From Alphaproteobacteria bacterium (lineage in GTDB: Bacteria > Pseudomonadota > Alphaproteobacteria > Micavibrionales > UBA2020): DNA of 6,336 bases. Within the stretch, counting starts at the first letter, position 1. Every line of letters starts with the position of its first letter. This document shows positions 1 to 6,043 of the stretch, piece by piece. The notes below the pieces were generated by a model. The model was not told the DNA's origin. It saw nothing but the letters and a program-made list of their open reading frames with translations, and searched no databases. Location: the NCBI GenBank assembly GCA_029266795.1, contig JAQSWE010000158.1, positions 1-6,336 on the forward strand, read 5' to 3'. The position numbers were made by a program, and so were the translations under genes.

Positions 1-73
1 ACCAATTTTTATGGATAACAAAGAGCGATTTTTATCTTCGCATTACTCATAATGCATAAAAATACGACCCATC

Positions 74-101
74 TTGCCAAACACTTCACTGATGTTAGTC
101 T
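74..101 (+). promoter_or_regulatory. Weak candidate promoter giving a leaderless mRNA for the C39-like gene
   Basis: TTGCCA at 74-79 and TAGTCT at 96-101 are 16 bp apart. A start about 7 nt after the -10 would fall at or next to the ATG at 108, which would explain why that ATG has no ribosome binding site. The -10 matches the consensus at only three of six positions, so this is a suggestion only. Confidence 0.25.
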
Positions 102-107
102 TGCGCC

Positions 108-668
108 ATGCCCCCTTACGCGCCCAAAAGAATTCCCCTGACGGGAACGGCCGGAGATGATTTTTTCCAGCGTCAGCTGGACGATCATTCCTGCGGTCCC
201 GCCTGCATGACGACGGTGGGACGCATCTATGGCACCGCAGAGACGTATGAAAAGATCCGCGCCCTGCTGACCCCCAGCCCCGCAACGGGCACACCGCAGG
301 GTCGCATGGCAGAACTGGGGGCCGCACTTGCCCCGCAGGAAACAACGGGCGCGCATACCTATGCCGGCGGCGTTGCCATCGCCAATATCATGCAGGAGGG
401 CGAAGGGCATTACGTCGTGTTTCTGGCCCGCGAAAATGATCAGGTGCTCTATTACGAGCCGTATTATCACGAGTTGGTGATCGACCATATCGACAACATT
501 GTCTGGGATTCAGGCACATGGGACCCCGGCAGCGCGCGCGAAAGCCACTGGACCGCGAATTACGCGCCCCTCAGCGACAACAGCTTTGAAAAATGGCTGG
601 CTCTAGCGGCCGATCAAAACAAGCCGCCCGCCCCGCGGCCCGCGGCGCCCCAAGCGCCCGTACCTTAA
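108..668 (+). CDS. Standalone C39-like (papain-fold) cysteine peptidase, cytosolic
   Basis: A 186-residue protein resembling the bacteriocin-processing peptidase C39 fold. Seen: Q23, then the DDHSCGPACM motif with Cys29. Q23 lies six residues before the Cys, the spacing of the oxyanion Gln in C39 enzymes. GHYVVFL follows with His101 as the likely catalytic His. The usual third member, Asp in a DP motif, is Glu117-Pro118 here (YYEP). The protein ends in a Pro/Ala-rich tail (about 172-186). There is no signal peptide, membrane segment or ABC transporter domain, and no double-glycine substrate nearby, so it is probably a free intracellular peptidase or a C39-like protein with another role. The next in-frame codon group upstream contains a stop at 96-98, so ATG 108 is the first possible start. 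It has no Shine-Dalgarno sequence. The stop overlaps that of the convergent Sel1-repeat gene. Substrate unknown; the fold call is fairly sure, activity is not. Confidence 0.75.
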   Translation: MPPYAPKRIPLTGTAGDDFFQRQLDDHSCGPACMTTVGRIYGTAETYEKIRALLTPSPATGTPQGRMAELGAALAPQETTGAHTYAGGVAIANIMQEGEGHYVVFLARENDQVLYYEPYYHELVIDHIDNIVWDSGTWDPGSARESHWTANYAPLSDNSFEKWLALAADQNKPPAPRPAAPQAPVP

Positions 669-1525
669 GCGAATTTAGATATCAGCATATTGCTGATATC
701 CCATTCCGCCTTGCGGTTTTTGTCGAAATTTTCCACGCCCGAAAACCAGATGTGGATGAGCGGGTCGCGCACGACGCGGTCCCTGAGCGCCTCGTCCGCG
801 ACAAGGTTTCCCGCATCGACCGCACGGCGCAGGATTTCCGCACCGCCTTTGCGGTCCATCTTGCAGCCCGTGCCTGTCAGCATGCATAGCGCAACCAGCA
901 GCGGCGTATCACCGGATGACACCACAAGATCGGTATCAAAATGCGCCAGCGCGCGCAGGAAGCAGTCATAGGCCATTTCAGGATTACGCGGCACCACATC
1001 ACCGGCAAGATACAGTGTCCCCAAGGTTTCAAACGCGCTGCCGCGCCCCGCCTGCCCCGCCAGTTCCAGCAGCTCCATCGCGCGCTGCGGATCGGGCTTC
1101 ACGCCGGTGCCGTGCAAATATTTGAAAGCCAGACTTTGCTGGCAGGCGGGCGAGCCGCGCTGTGCGCCTTCTTCATAGAAGGCGAACGCATGGGCCTCTA
1201 TCTTTGGCACATGCTCGCCCAGTTCGTACATAATGGCGAGGTTGAAGCAGGCATCGCGGCTGCCCGCAGAAAAAGCCTTCAGGTACCATTCCATCGCCTT
1301 GAAGACGTCCTTGTTGACGCCGTCGCCAGCCTCATAACGCGTACCCACGCTGTTTTGTGCATAAGCATCACCGCATTCGGCCGCCTTCAGCAGCCATTCG
1401 AAACTTTTGATATGCGACGGGTCGAGCCCTTCCGCGCCCTGGTAATACCAGTCGGACAGCTGGATCATAGCCTTGGTGTCGCCTTTACGGGCATTGGCGC
1501 GCATGTCGCGGACGGCATCGGACAT
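665..1525 (-). CDS. Sel1-like repeat (SLR/TPR-like) protein
   Basis: A 286-residue soluble protein built of Sel1-type helical repeats, which usually act as protein-binding scaffolds. Repeats of about 34-36 residues with the A..LG..Y..G.GV..D..KA..W..KAA..G pattern are visible near residues 19-53, 55-88, 91-124, 127-160 and 163-197. A degenerate sixth lies at about 208-240. The C-terminal 45 residues are not repeat-like. No signal peptide is seen, so it is probably cytosolic, unlike many secreted SLR proteins. The frame stays open to a longer start at 1591, but that would overlap the DUF2336 gene. ATG 1525 is chosen because AAGGGAAG (1531-1538) lies 5 nt upstream and it begins 22 bp after the DUF2336 stop. 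It is the last gene of the zapE-DUF2336-SLR run. Partner unknown. Confidence 0.85.
   Translation of the reverse strand: MSDAVRDMRANARKGDTKAMIQLSDWYYQGAEGLDPSHIKSFEWLLKAAECGDAYAQNSVGTRYEAGDGVNKDVFKAMEWYLKAFSAGSRDACFNLAIMYELGEHVPKIEAHAFAFYEEGAQRGSPACQQSLAFKYLHGTGVKPDPQRAMELLELAGQAGRGSAFETLGTLYLAGDVVPRNPEMAYDCFLRALAHFDTDLVVSSGDTPLLVALCMLTGTGCKMDRKGGAEILRRAVDAGNLVADEALRDRVVRDPLIHIWFSGVENFDKNRKAEWDISNMLISKFA
678..700. repeat. Perfect 10-bp inverted repeat with 3-bp centre, inside the SLR gene 3' end
   Basis: GATATCAGCA (678-687), a TAT centre, then TGCTGATATC (691-700). The arms are fully complementary. It encodes the DISNMLIS segment just before the C-terminus of the SLR protein and lies 10 bp past the stop of the convergent C39-like gene. 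No run of T follows on either strand, so it is not a classical intrinsic terminator. It could be a transcript-end hairpin that stabilises either mRNA, or a protein-binding site. Confidence 0.8.
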
Positions 1526-1547
1526 ATTATCTTCCCTTTGCCCCATT

Positions 1548-2681
1548 CTATTTTTTGACGCCGAAAAACTCAAGCTGCCAGGCAATTTCATCCTGCGTTA
1601 GGGGATAATCGGTACCGCCCTTGGGGTATAAAAGGTCTTTTGGCTGGATACGCCCTGCCAGACGCTGCACATCGACGCACATGCGCGCGGGAAAACCCGC
1701 CTTCCAGCAGAGCGCGACCACCGGTTTTGCGCCGGCGCCAAGGATGCGTTCGACCGTTTCAGCAGGTATACCGGCCATTTTCGCCATAGCGAGGACGGCA
1801 AAGGCGCGCTCTTGCCATGCCAGCGCATCATGCACCAGTTCGGGCGTCAGGCGGCCGTCGCGTGCAAACCTTTCCACCTTATCGGCAGGTGTTTTCTGTC
1901 CGCCCTCGTTCTTGGTATAAGCGATGCGCCGCTCGACAATAGAAACAACGCCTAAACGTGTGGCAGCGTCGAGGTCGCTGCGGTCTTTCAAGACCTCCAA
2001 TATCGTCTCGCTCACAAAACCGGTCAATTCGCGCGTGAGGTCGATATCGAGATGCGGGCTGAGTGCAAGGGGGCGCTGCCATTCCGCATGGCGGCGCGCG
2101 CCGTCAACAATCGCCTGCAGCGTGTCACGCGATATCTGCGCACCTTTGTTTCCGATCATGAGCGCCGTGCCCAGAATATCGCCCGCTTTGAAAACAGCCT
2201 CGGTCACCTTTTCACTCACTGTGGGGCGCGCGGCGATGGCGGCGATGGCCCAGGGCTCGGGGTGTCCGGCAAGAATCTCGAGCAACACGTTATCTTCAAG
2301 CGCGATGCAGTGACGCAGGATCGGCTCGGCGATTTCCCGCTCGACGTCTCGGGCAAGCCGCGCAACAACAGCAGGGGGCGCTTTCGCGTAATCGCGCAGC
2401 GCGGTCGACAGCGCGCGGCGAACCTTCAGAACCTCGTCCTGCGCCAGCGCCGTCAGCGCCTGCACAGCAAAACCGTATAACTCGCTATGCGCCTCGGTTT
2501 CGATGGCGGGCAACAATTTGACGAGGCGGTCGGCCAGCGCGATGCGGATATCGGCATCCGGGTTCGCCACATCATCCGCGCCGCGATCCGGCACAACGAT
2601 GTCGGCAGCGTTGGCGGGCAGTTGGTAGAGCGGCTTGAGCGCCGGCTTCTTACGGAACAGTTTTTTAAAAAAACCGAACAT
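1548..2681 (-). CDS. DUF2336 family protein (HEAT-like alpha-helical repeats)
   Basis: A 377-residue protein assigned to DUF2336, a family of unknown function common in Alphaproteobacteria. The most family-like stretch is at about 110-165, with REIAEPILRH, then the LLEIL and AIAAIAARPTVSE pattern of stacked short helices. The C-terminal LTQDEIAWQLEFFG motif also fits. The N-terminus, MFGFFKKLFRKKP, alternates Phe and Lys/Arg and could form an amphipathic membrane-touching helix; this is inference. No catalytic motif is visible. The start codon directly follows the zapE TAA with no gap, so the two genes are almost certainly co-transcribed and translationally coupled; a weak AGGG lies within the zapE end. 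A T7A6 tract covers codons 3-7. The SLR gene follows after 22 bp. Scaffold or regulatory role suspected, function unknown. Confidence 0.85.
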   Translation of the reverse strand: MFGFFKKLFRKKPALKPLYQLPANAADIVVPDRGADDVANPDADIRIALADRLVKLLPAIETEAHSELYGFAVQALTALAQDEVLKVRRALSTALRDYAKAPPAVVARLARDVEREIAEPILRHCIALEDNVLLEILAGHPEPWAIAAIAARPTVSEKVTEAVFKAGDILGTALMIGNKGAQISRDTLQAIVDGARRHAEWQRPLALSPHLDIDLTRELTGFVSETILEVLKDRSDLDAATRLGVVSIVERRIAYTKNEGGQKTPADKVERFARDGRLTPELVHDALAWQERAFAVLAMAKMAGIPAETVERILGAGAKPVVALCWKAGFPARMCVDVQRLAGRIQPKDLLYPKGGTDYPLTQDEIAWQLEFFGVKK

Positions 2682-3767
2682 TTACGAATCCCTATAGGCG
2701 CGGGACTGCATTTCCATGAGCCTGCTGACCGTGCGTTCAAATACCTGTGCAAGGTCCGTGCCGGTATATAACCGCTCCGGCGGCGCGGCGGCCGAAATTG
2801 CAATCATCGCATGGTTATCATATAGGGTGTCGATGAGCGTAATAAAGCGGGTGACAGCATCGCGTTTCATGTCGTCAAGGCGCGGGATTTTTTCGACCAC
2901 GAAGACCTTGAACCTTTTTACCAGTTCAAGGTAATCCAGCGCGCTTTTCGGCTGCTCGCAAAGCTCGGCGAAGGTAAAGGCCGCGACCGCCTTCGCCGCG
3001 CGGGGTACATGAATAATGCGCCCCTTGACCGGAATATCGACAGGAGCACCTTCGGTGCCATCCGAGATTGTTTTGAATATCTTGTCGAGTTCCGCATGCG
3101 CGTCGCTGTCATGCGGCCAGAAATAGACCTGCAATTCCCGCAAGCGGCGCATCCTGTAATCAATCTCGCCCGTGAATGAAAAGACCGTCAGGTTTTGCTT
3201 GAGCAATTCGATGAACGGGAGGAACAATTCACGTTGCAGGCCGCCCGCGTACAAATCATCCGGTGGAATATTGGAGGTCATGACGACGGTGACACCGCGC
3301 GCAAACAGCGCGGTAAACAGCCGTCCGATGATCATGGCATCCGCAACATCCTTGACCTGAAACTCATCGAAGCAGAGCAAACGGGCTTCACTGGAAATTT
3401 TATCCGCAGCCGCAATCAGGTCGCCATCGATACGGTCCTGTTCGCGGCGGTGCTGCCGGCGTTCATGCATGAAATCATGCACCTCGAGCATAAAGGCATG
3501 GAAATGTACGCGGCGTTTTTTTTGGACAGGGGCTGCCGCAAAAAACATGTCCATCAGCATCGACTTGCCGCGCCCCACGCCGCCATGCAGGTAGAACCCC
3601 TTTGGTGCCGCAGATTTCTTGCCAAACGGCCACCAGCCAACTGGCTTCACATCCGCCAGCGCAAGGTGCAGCTGTTCCAGCGCCGCAACCGCACGCTGCT
3701 GGTCGGGATCAGGGGCAATCGCAGCCGCCTTTAATTTCTGGTCATATATGTCGGTGAGTGTTTGCAT
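2682..3767 (-). CDS. zapE: ZapE/AFG1-family AAA+ ATPase (cell division protein ZapE)
   Basis: A 361-residue P-loop ATPase of the AFG1/LACE1/YhcM group. In E. coli, ZapE associates with the FtsZ ring at late division or under stress; the mitochondrial relative AFG1 helps clear membrane proteins. Seen: Walker A GGVGRGKS at 62-69, the family HFHAFM motif at 88-93, Walker B LLCFDEFQ at 130-137 (Asp134, Glu135), and sensor-1-like VMTSN with Asn166. QRELFLPFIELL at 178-189 and the C-terminal RFITLIDTLYDNH (308-319) and ERTVSRLMEMQS (344-355) motifs also match. Length is normal and all key residues are present. It is soluble, with no transmembrane segment. The ATG at 3767 has no strong Shine-Dalgarno sequence. 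It is first of a three-gene unit with DUF2336 and SLR genes, which suggests these act with or are regulated with it. Confidence 0.95.
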   Translation of the reverse strand: MQTLTDIYDQKLKAAAIAPDPDQQRAVAALEQLHLALADVKPVGWWPFGKKSAAPKGFYLHGGVGRGKSMLMDMFFAAAPVQKKRRVHFHAFMLEVHDFMHERRQHRREQDRIDGDLIAAADKISSEARLLCFDEFQVKDVADAMIIGRLFTALFARGVTVVMTSNIPPDDLYAGGLQRELFLPFIELLKQNLTVFSFTGEIDYRMRRLRELQVYFWPHDSDAHAELDKIFKTISDGTEGAPVDIPVKGRIIHVPRAAKAVAAFTFAELCEQPKSALDYLELVKRFKVFVVEKIPRLDDMKRDAVTRFITLIDTLYDNHAMIAISAAAPPERLYTGTDLAQVFERTVSRLMEMQSRAYRDS

Positions 3768-3923
3768 GGTTTTTCAAAATTCATCCTAGCGGTCGCCATC
3801 ATAGTAATAAATGAAAACAACGATTGCCATAACCGAATGAGACGAATTCTCGCTCTAGCACTGGGTCCAAACGAGTCGTATGCTTTATCCAGACTAAGGT
3901 TTAACGCTGAATGGAGATTCACG
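3768..3923. other. Divergent intergenic region between zapE and the 55-residue peptide gene
   Basis: This 156-bp AT-richer stretch must hold promoters for zapE (leftward) and the small peptide (rightward). No box is convincing. For zapE, a TGGCAA and TACTAT pair on the minus strand with 17-bp spacing is possible but poor. For the peptide, TATGCT at 3879-3884 could be a -10 without a good -35. No tRNA, riboswitch or clear operator is seen. Confidence 0.4.
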
Positions 3924-4091
3924 ATGAGCAAAGAACATAAATGCAAAGGCACCTGCAAAAAAGATTTCGCTGATAAAGCGAAAAAAGACGGCCATGAGCA
4001 CCATCACAAACATGCGGCGAACGACACCTGCCCGCATCATGCGAAAAAAGACGCTGCTGCGCCGAAAACGCCCGAAGCGCCCAAGCCCTAA
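3924..4091 (+). CDS. 55-residue Cys/His/Lys-rich small protein, possibly metal-binding
   Basis: A very small, highly charged protein with no family I recognise. It has 3 Cys (7, 11, 36), 8 His (5, 24, 26-28, 30, 38, 39) and 13 Lys. C7-x3-C11, the HEHHHKH cluster at 24-30 and CPHH at 36-39 look like ligands for Zn, Cu or Ni. The tail from about 44 is Ala/Pro/Lys-rich. There is no signal peptide or membrane segment, so it is probably cytosolic. A 13-bp direct repeat (3978-3990 and 4041-4053) encodes the two AKKD segments and hints at internal duplication. ATG 3924 is chosen because GGAG (3913-3916) lies 7 nt upstream; the frame is open further upstream without such a signal. The gene is bounded by its own intergenic region and a strong terminator, so it is a monocistronic unit. 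Metal binding is inference from composition. Confidence 0.7.
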   Translation: MSKEHKCKGTCKKDFADKAKKDGHEHHHKHAANDTCPHHAKKDAAAPKTPEAPKP

Positions 4092-4110
4092 AGCTTGCAG
4101 CTTTGACCTA

Positions 4111-4143
4111 AAAAAATCCCCGCGCGAAAGCCGGGGATTTTTT
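4111..4143. terminator. Strong bidirectional intrinsic terminator
   Basis: A 12-bp perfect stem is formed by 4111-4122 (A6, T, CCCCG) and 4132-4143 (CGGGGA, T6). Inside, a GC-GAAA-GC mini-stem with a single bulged C can extend it. The A6 and T6 arms supply a U tract on both strands, so it can end the peptide transcript rightward and the hydrolase transcript leftward. The hydrolase TAA (4142-4144) lies in its edge. A smaller 6-bp hairpin (4090-4104) lies just before it, directly at the peptide stop. Confidence 0.92.
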
Positions 4144-4924
4144 ATTTCTTGAGATGTTTGACGATAAAATCGAGCGTCTTGGTAAACGACTCTTCGTTAA
4201 TCGTATGCCCGAGGCCCTTAATAACCACACCTTCAACCGGCAGGCCCGCGCGCTTCAGGCGCATGAGCGATGCGTTGTAATGCACGCTGATGCGCGTCAA
4301 CGCTTTGTCGAACACCTTCCCTAGCTTGCCGCGGGGTTTCGGCGCTTTTTCGACATGGCGGCTCGTTGTATAAAAAATACCGTCCTGATCGCCCATCAGC
4401 AGCATCGTATCGGGTTTTGATTTCGCGCCAACGATGGGGAAAACCGGGCCTGAATGGCACACAACCGCTGCGCATTTGTCGCCGCGCCGGGTTGCCATCT
4501 GCACCACCATCGCGCCGCCCAGCGAAAAACCGTACAGCACAAGTCCGTCATCCTTAAGATTGCGCTTCGCCAACTGCGCATCTGTGAATTTATTCAGTTC
4601 ATCGACCACAGGAACCTGGTTGAACAAATGCTTCAATGCCAGTTCGATCTGTTTCTCGGGATTTTTCTCGGTCTTGTACCAGGTGTATAAATCTTCGGCA
4701 TTCGGTACGCCGTGTTCGGCAAGGCGTTTCTGGTCAGCGCCGACGCCGACCGGCCCGCGCACGATCAGCACATCGGCATTCGGCCATTCCTTTTGAATGG
4801 CAGGCGCGAGGTCCTTGAACATATCAGGATGGTTGCCGTAGCCGTGCAGCAGGATGATCAGCGCATCCGGCTTGCCGGAGGCGCAGGGATATTCATTGAA
4901 ATGAAAACCGTCTTCGAACTTCAT
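4142..4924 (-). CDS. Alpha/beta hydrolase, carboxylesterase/phospholipase-like (Abhydrolase_2 type)
   Basis: A 260-residue serine hydrolase resembling the carboxylesterase/acyl-protein thioesterase group, which cleaves ester or thioester bonds in the cytosol. Seen: oxyanion-region LHGYG at 26-30, nucleophile elbow GFSLGG at 132-137 with Ser134, the acid in MGDQDG (likely Asp181) and His240 in GLGHT. No signal peptide or membrane segment is seen. It is longer than the usual 210-225 residues. The extra length is partly in a Lys-rich stretch (about 187-215) between the Asp and the His, and partly in a helical segment at about 88-122 that may form a lid. The start has AAGG 5 nt upstream on the minus strand. 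It is monocistronic, converges on the 55-residue peptide gene across a shared terminator and is divergent from the 122-residue protein gene. The natural substrate cannot be told. Confidence 0.9.
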   Translation of the reverse strand: MKFEDGFHFNEYPCASGKPDALIILLHGYGNHPDMFKDLAPAIQKEWPNADVLIVRGPVGVGADQKRLAEHGVPNAEDLYTWYKTEKNPEKQIELALKHLFNQVPVVDELNKFTDAQLAKRNLKDDGLVLYGFSLGGAMVVQMATRRGDKCAAVVCHSGPVFPIVGAKSKPDTMLLMGDQDGIFYTTSRHVEKAPKPRGKLGKVFDKALTRISVHYNASLMRLKRAGLPVEGVVIKGLGHTINEESFTKTLDFIVKHLKK

Positions 4925-4972
4925 GGCCGCCTTGTGATTGCTGCCACCCGTTATCCCGCCAAGGATGAAACA

Positions 4973-5001
4973 AGCGTATAAAAACCCTAACCCCTTGTAA
5001 A
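4973..5001 (-). promoter_or_regulatory. Candidate promoter for the hydrolase gene
   Basis: On the minus strand, TTTACA (4996-5001) is followed after 17 bp by TACGCT (4973-4978), about 50 bp before the hydrolase ATG. The -35 is good and the spacing ideal, but the -10 matches only three of six positions. Confidence 0.3.
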
Positions 5002-5041
5002 CGGGCTAAATTTCTGCTGCGGCGCAACATTCGACGTGATC

Positions 5042-5069
5042 TTGACGGAATATGAAAAGACAGTACAAT
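5042..5069 (+). promoter_or_regulatory. Sigma70-like promoter for the 122-residue protein gene
   Basis: TTGACG at 5042-5047 and TACAAT at 5064-5069 each match consensus at five of six positions, with a 16-bp spacer. Transcription would begin near 5076, leaving a leader of about 19 nt that contains the GGAG ribosome binding site. This is the best promoter match in the window. Confidence 0.7.
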
Positions 5070-5094
5070 CGCGGCTATCAACCGGAGAAACGTG

Positions 5095-5463
5095 ATGTCC
5101 CTGTTCAAGCGCAAGATCAAAAACCAGTTCAACAAACCGCCGCAGCGCGATGTGCAGGCCTTCACGATCACGCTGACCAAACCGGAAGCTGACACTGCCG
5201 GGCAGGCCGCATCCTTCGCCGCCACGCTTGACCGCTGGCTGCAGCGCCAAGGCGACATGCACAAGGGTAATGCGCAAAGCCCTGTCGCAGGCGCAGGTAC
5301 GGTTACAATTTCCTGCACCGAAGAAACCATGCAGCGCATCGAACGCCAGTTCGCGGGCCAGATCCTGCGCGTCGACCCGCCCGCACAGCATCAGCGCGGC
5401 ACGATCTATCCGCCGAAGGTGGATCCCTGGGATGTCAGCAAGTGGTCTACACCGCGCGCTTGA
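5095..5463 (+). CDS. Uncharacterised 122-residue protein
   Basis: I do not recognise this protein. It starts with a basic segment (MSLFKRKIKNQFNKPPQR) and has no membrane helix or signal peptide. A central region alternates predicted strand (AFTITLT, 22-28), helix (AASFAATLDRWLQRQ, about 38-52), strand (GTVTISC, 67-73) and helix (TEETMQRIERQFAGQI, about 74-89). This beta-alpha-beta-alpha order suggests a small mixed fold. The C-terminal 30 residues are Pro/Trp-rich and probably extended. Reading could start at GTG 5092, but ATG 5095 is preferred because GGAG (5084-5087) is 7 nt upstream of it and only 4 nt from the GTG. A good promoter lies just before. The last 17 bp overlap the end of the convergent membrane protein gene. 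The well-formed expression signals support a real gene; function unknown. Confidence 0.75.
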   Translation: MSLFKRKIKNQFNKPPQRDVQAFTITLTKPEADTAGQAASFAATLDRWLQRQGDMHKGNAQSPVAGAGTVTISCTEETMQRIERQFAGQILRVDPPAQHQRGTIYPPKVDPWDVSKWSTPRA

Positions 5464-5992
5464 GCAGCCTGCGTCGGGCCAAAAGATACCCCCACATCGT
5501 AAAATTGATCGCGCACATATAGACGGGGAACAGCAGCGTCGTTGCTGTCCATTGCGCGAGCGCGAAAATAGAAATGATCGTCGATATGGCGAACAGGAAA
5601 TAGGCGAGCGCCCTTTCCTCGTCCGGCTTTGCCCATGATTTGCGGAACGTGGGGAAAAATCCGATGGCATCGATCACCACGATCAGCATAACAGACCAGA
5701 ACGGATCAGACGTGAAGTACCACAGCGGCAGCGTGAGGAAAGCCGCCGCCAGCGCGTATTTATCCGCTTTGGTGATATTACGCGCGCCCTGCTTGAAACC
5801 GATGTAGCACAGAATGAGGCAGGTAAACGCGCCGATCACTGTCGGGATCACCCCTGCCCCGCCGCCTTCGGCATATTGGGCAGATGCCGCGATGATGGTC
5901 AGGATAAACCAGATCAGCCACGAGAACGCATGCGGTTTCACCTCGCCGCGCAAGGCCGCGCGGACATAGGGGGTGAATCCGGCGAACAGCAC
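5447..5992 (-). CDS. PQ-loop-like multi-pass inner membrane protein (start uncertain)
   Basis: A hydrophobic protein, 181 residues from GTG 5992, with about six to seven transmembrane segments; it resembles conserved hypothetical membrane proteins of the PQ-loop/SemiSWEET-like kind. Two related halves are visible. FTPYVRAALRGEVKPHAFSW (6-25) and GFFPTFRKSWAKPDEERALA (111-130) share a P..R.....KP core following a hydrophobic helix. A basic end (ARRRLLKR, 172-179) would face the cytoplasm. No ATG, GTG, TTG or CTG lies in frame between GTG 5992 and the stop at 6044-6046, yet the untranslated codons would encode a hydrophobic run completing the first helix. The true start may therefore be a rare codon upstream, for example ATC at 6026-6028 with GGGA 8 nt before it. 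It follows the acyl-CoA dehydrogenase gene on the same strand and is probably co-transcribed. Transport substrate, if any, unknown. Confidence 0.75.
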   Translation of the reverse strand: MLFAGFTPYVRAALRGEVKPHAFSWLIWFILTIIAASAQYAEGGGAGVIPTVIGAFTCLILCYIGFKQGARNITKADKYALAAAFLTLPLWYFTSDPFWSVMLIVVIDAIGFFPTFRKSWAKPDEERALAYFLFAISTIISIFALAQWTATTLLFPVYMCAINFTMWGYLLARRRLLKRAV

Positions 5993-6043
5993 GATCGCGG
6001 AGAGGATGACAAGGATGGCAGGGCTGATGACAGTTATCCCGGA

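Noticed and set aside
9..488. 159-codon open frame on the - strand
   Set aside because: Antisense to the C39-like gene with no recognisable features or good start; the short distal part alone is not convincing either.
941..1558. 205-codon open frame on the + strand
   Set aside because: It lies wholly antisense to the SLR gene, which has clear repeats; the protein shows no domain logic and the frame is a by-product of codon bias.
2661..2673. T7A6 tract in codons 3-7 of the DUF2336 gene as a frameshift or phase-variation site
   Set aside because: The tract encodes ordinary Phe-Phe-Lys-Lys, no alternative product or stimulatory structure is evident, and seven bases is short for phase variation.
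3195..3734. 179-codon open frame on the + strand
   Set aside because: Antisense to zapE, whose Walker motifs lie in the opposite frame.
3855..3883. CIRCE-like arrangement (TAGCACT, 9-bp spacer, GAGT..TA) before the small peptide gene
   Set aside because: The left arm matches well but the right arm matches the HrcA operator at only about six of nine positions, and no heat-shock gene follows.
5414..5463. Possible programmed fusion of the 122-residue protein with downstream sequence
   Set aside because: The stop is clear and the downstream region is well explained by the convergent membrane protein gene.
4987..5670. 227-codon open frame on the - strand
   Set aside because: It crosses the promoter and two genes supported by better evidence, and its translation is Arg/Cys/Ser-rich low-quality sequence.
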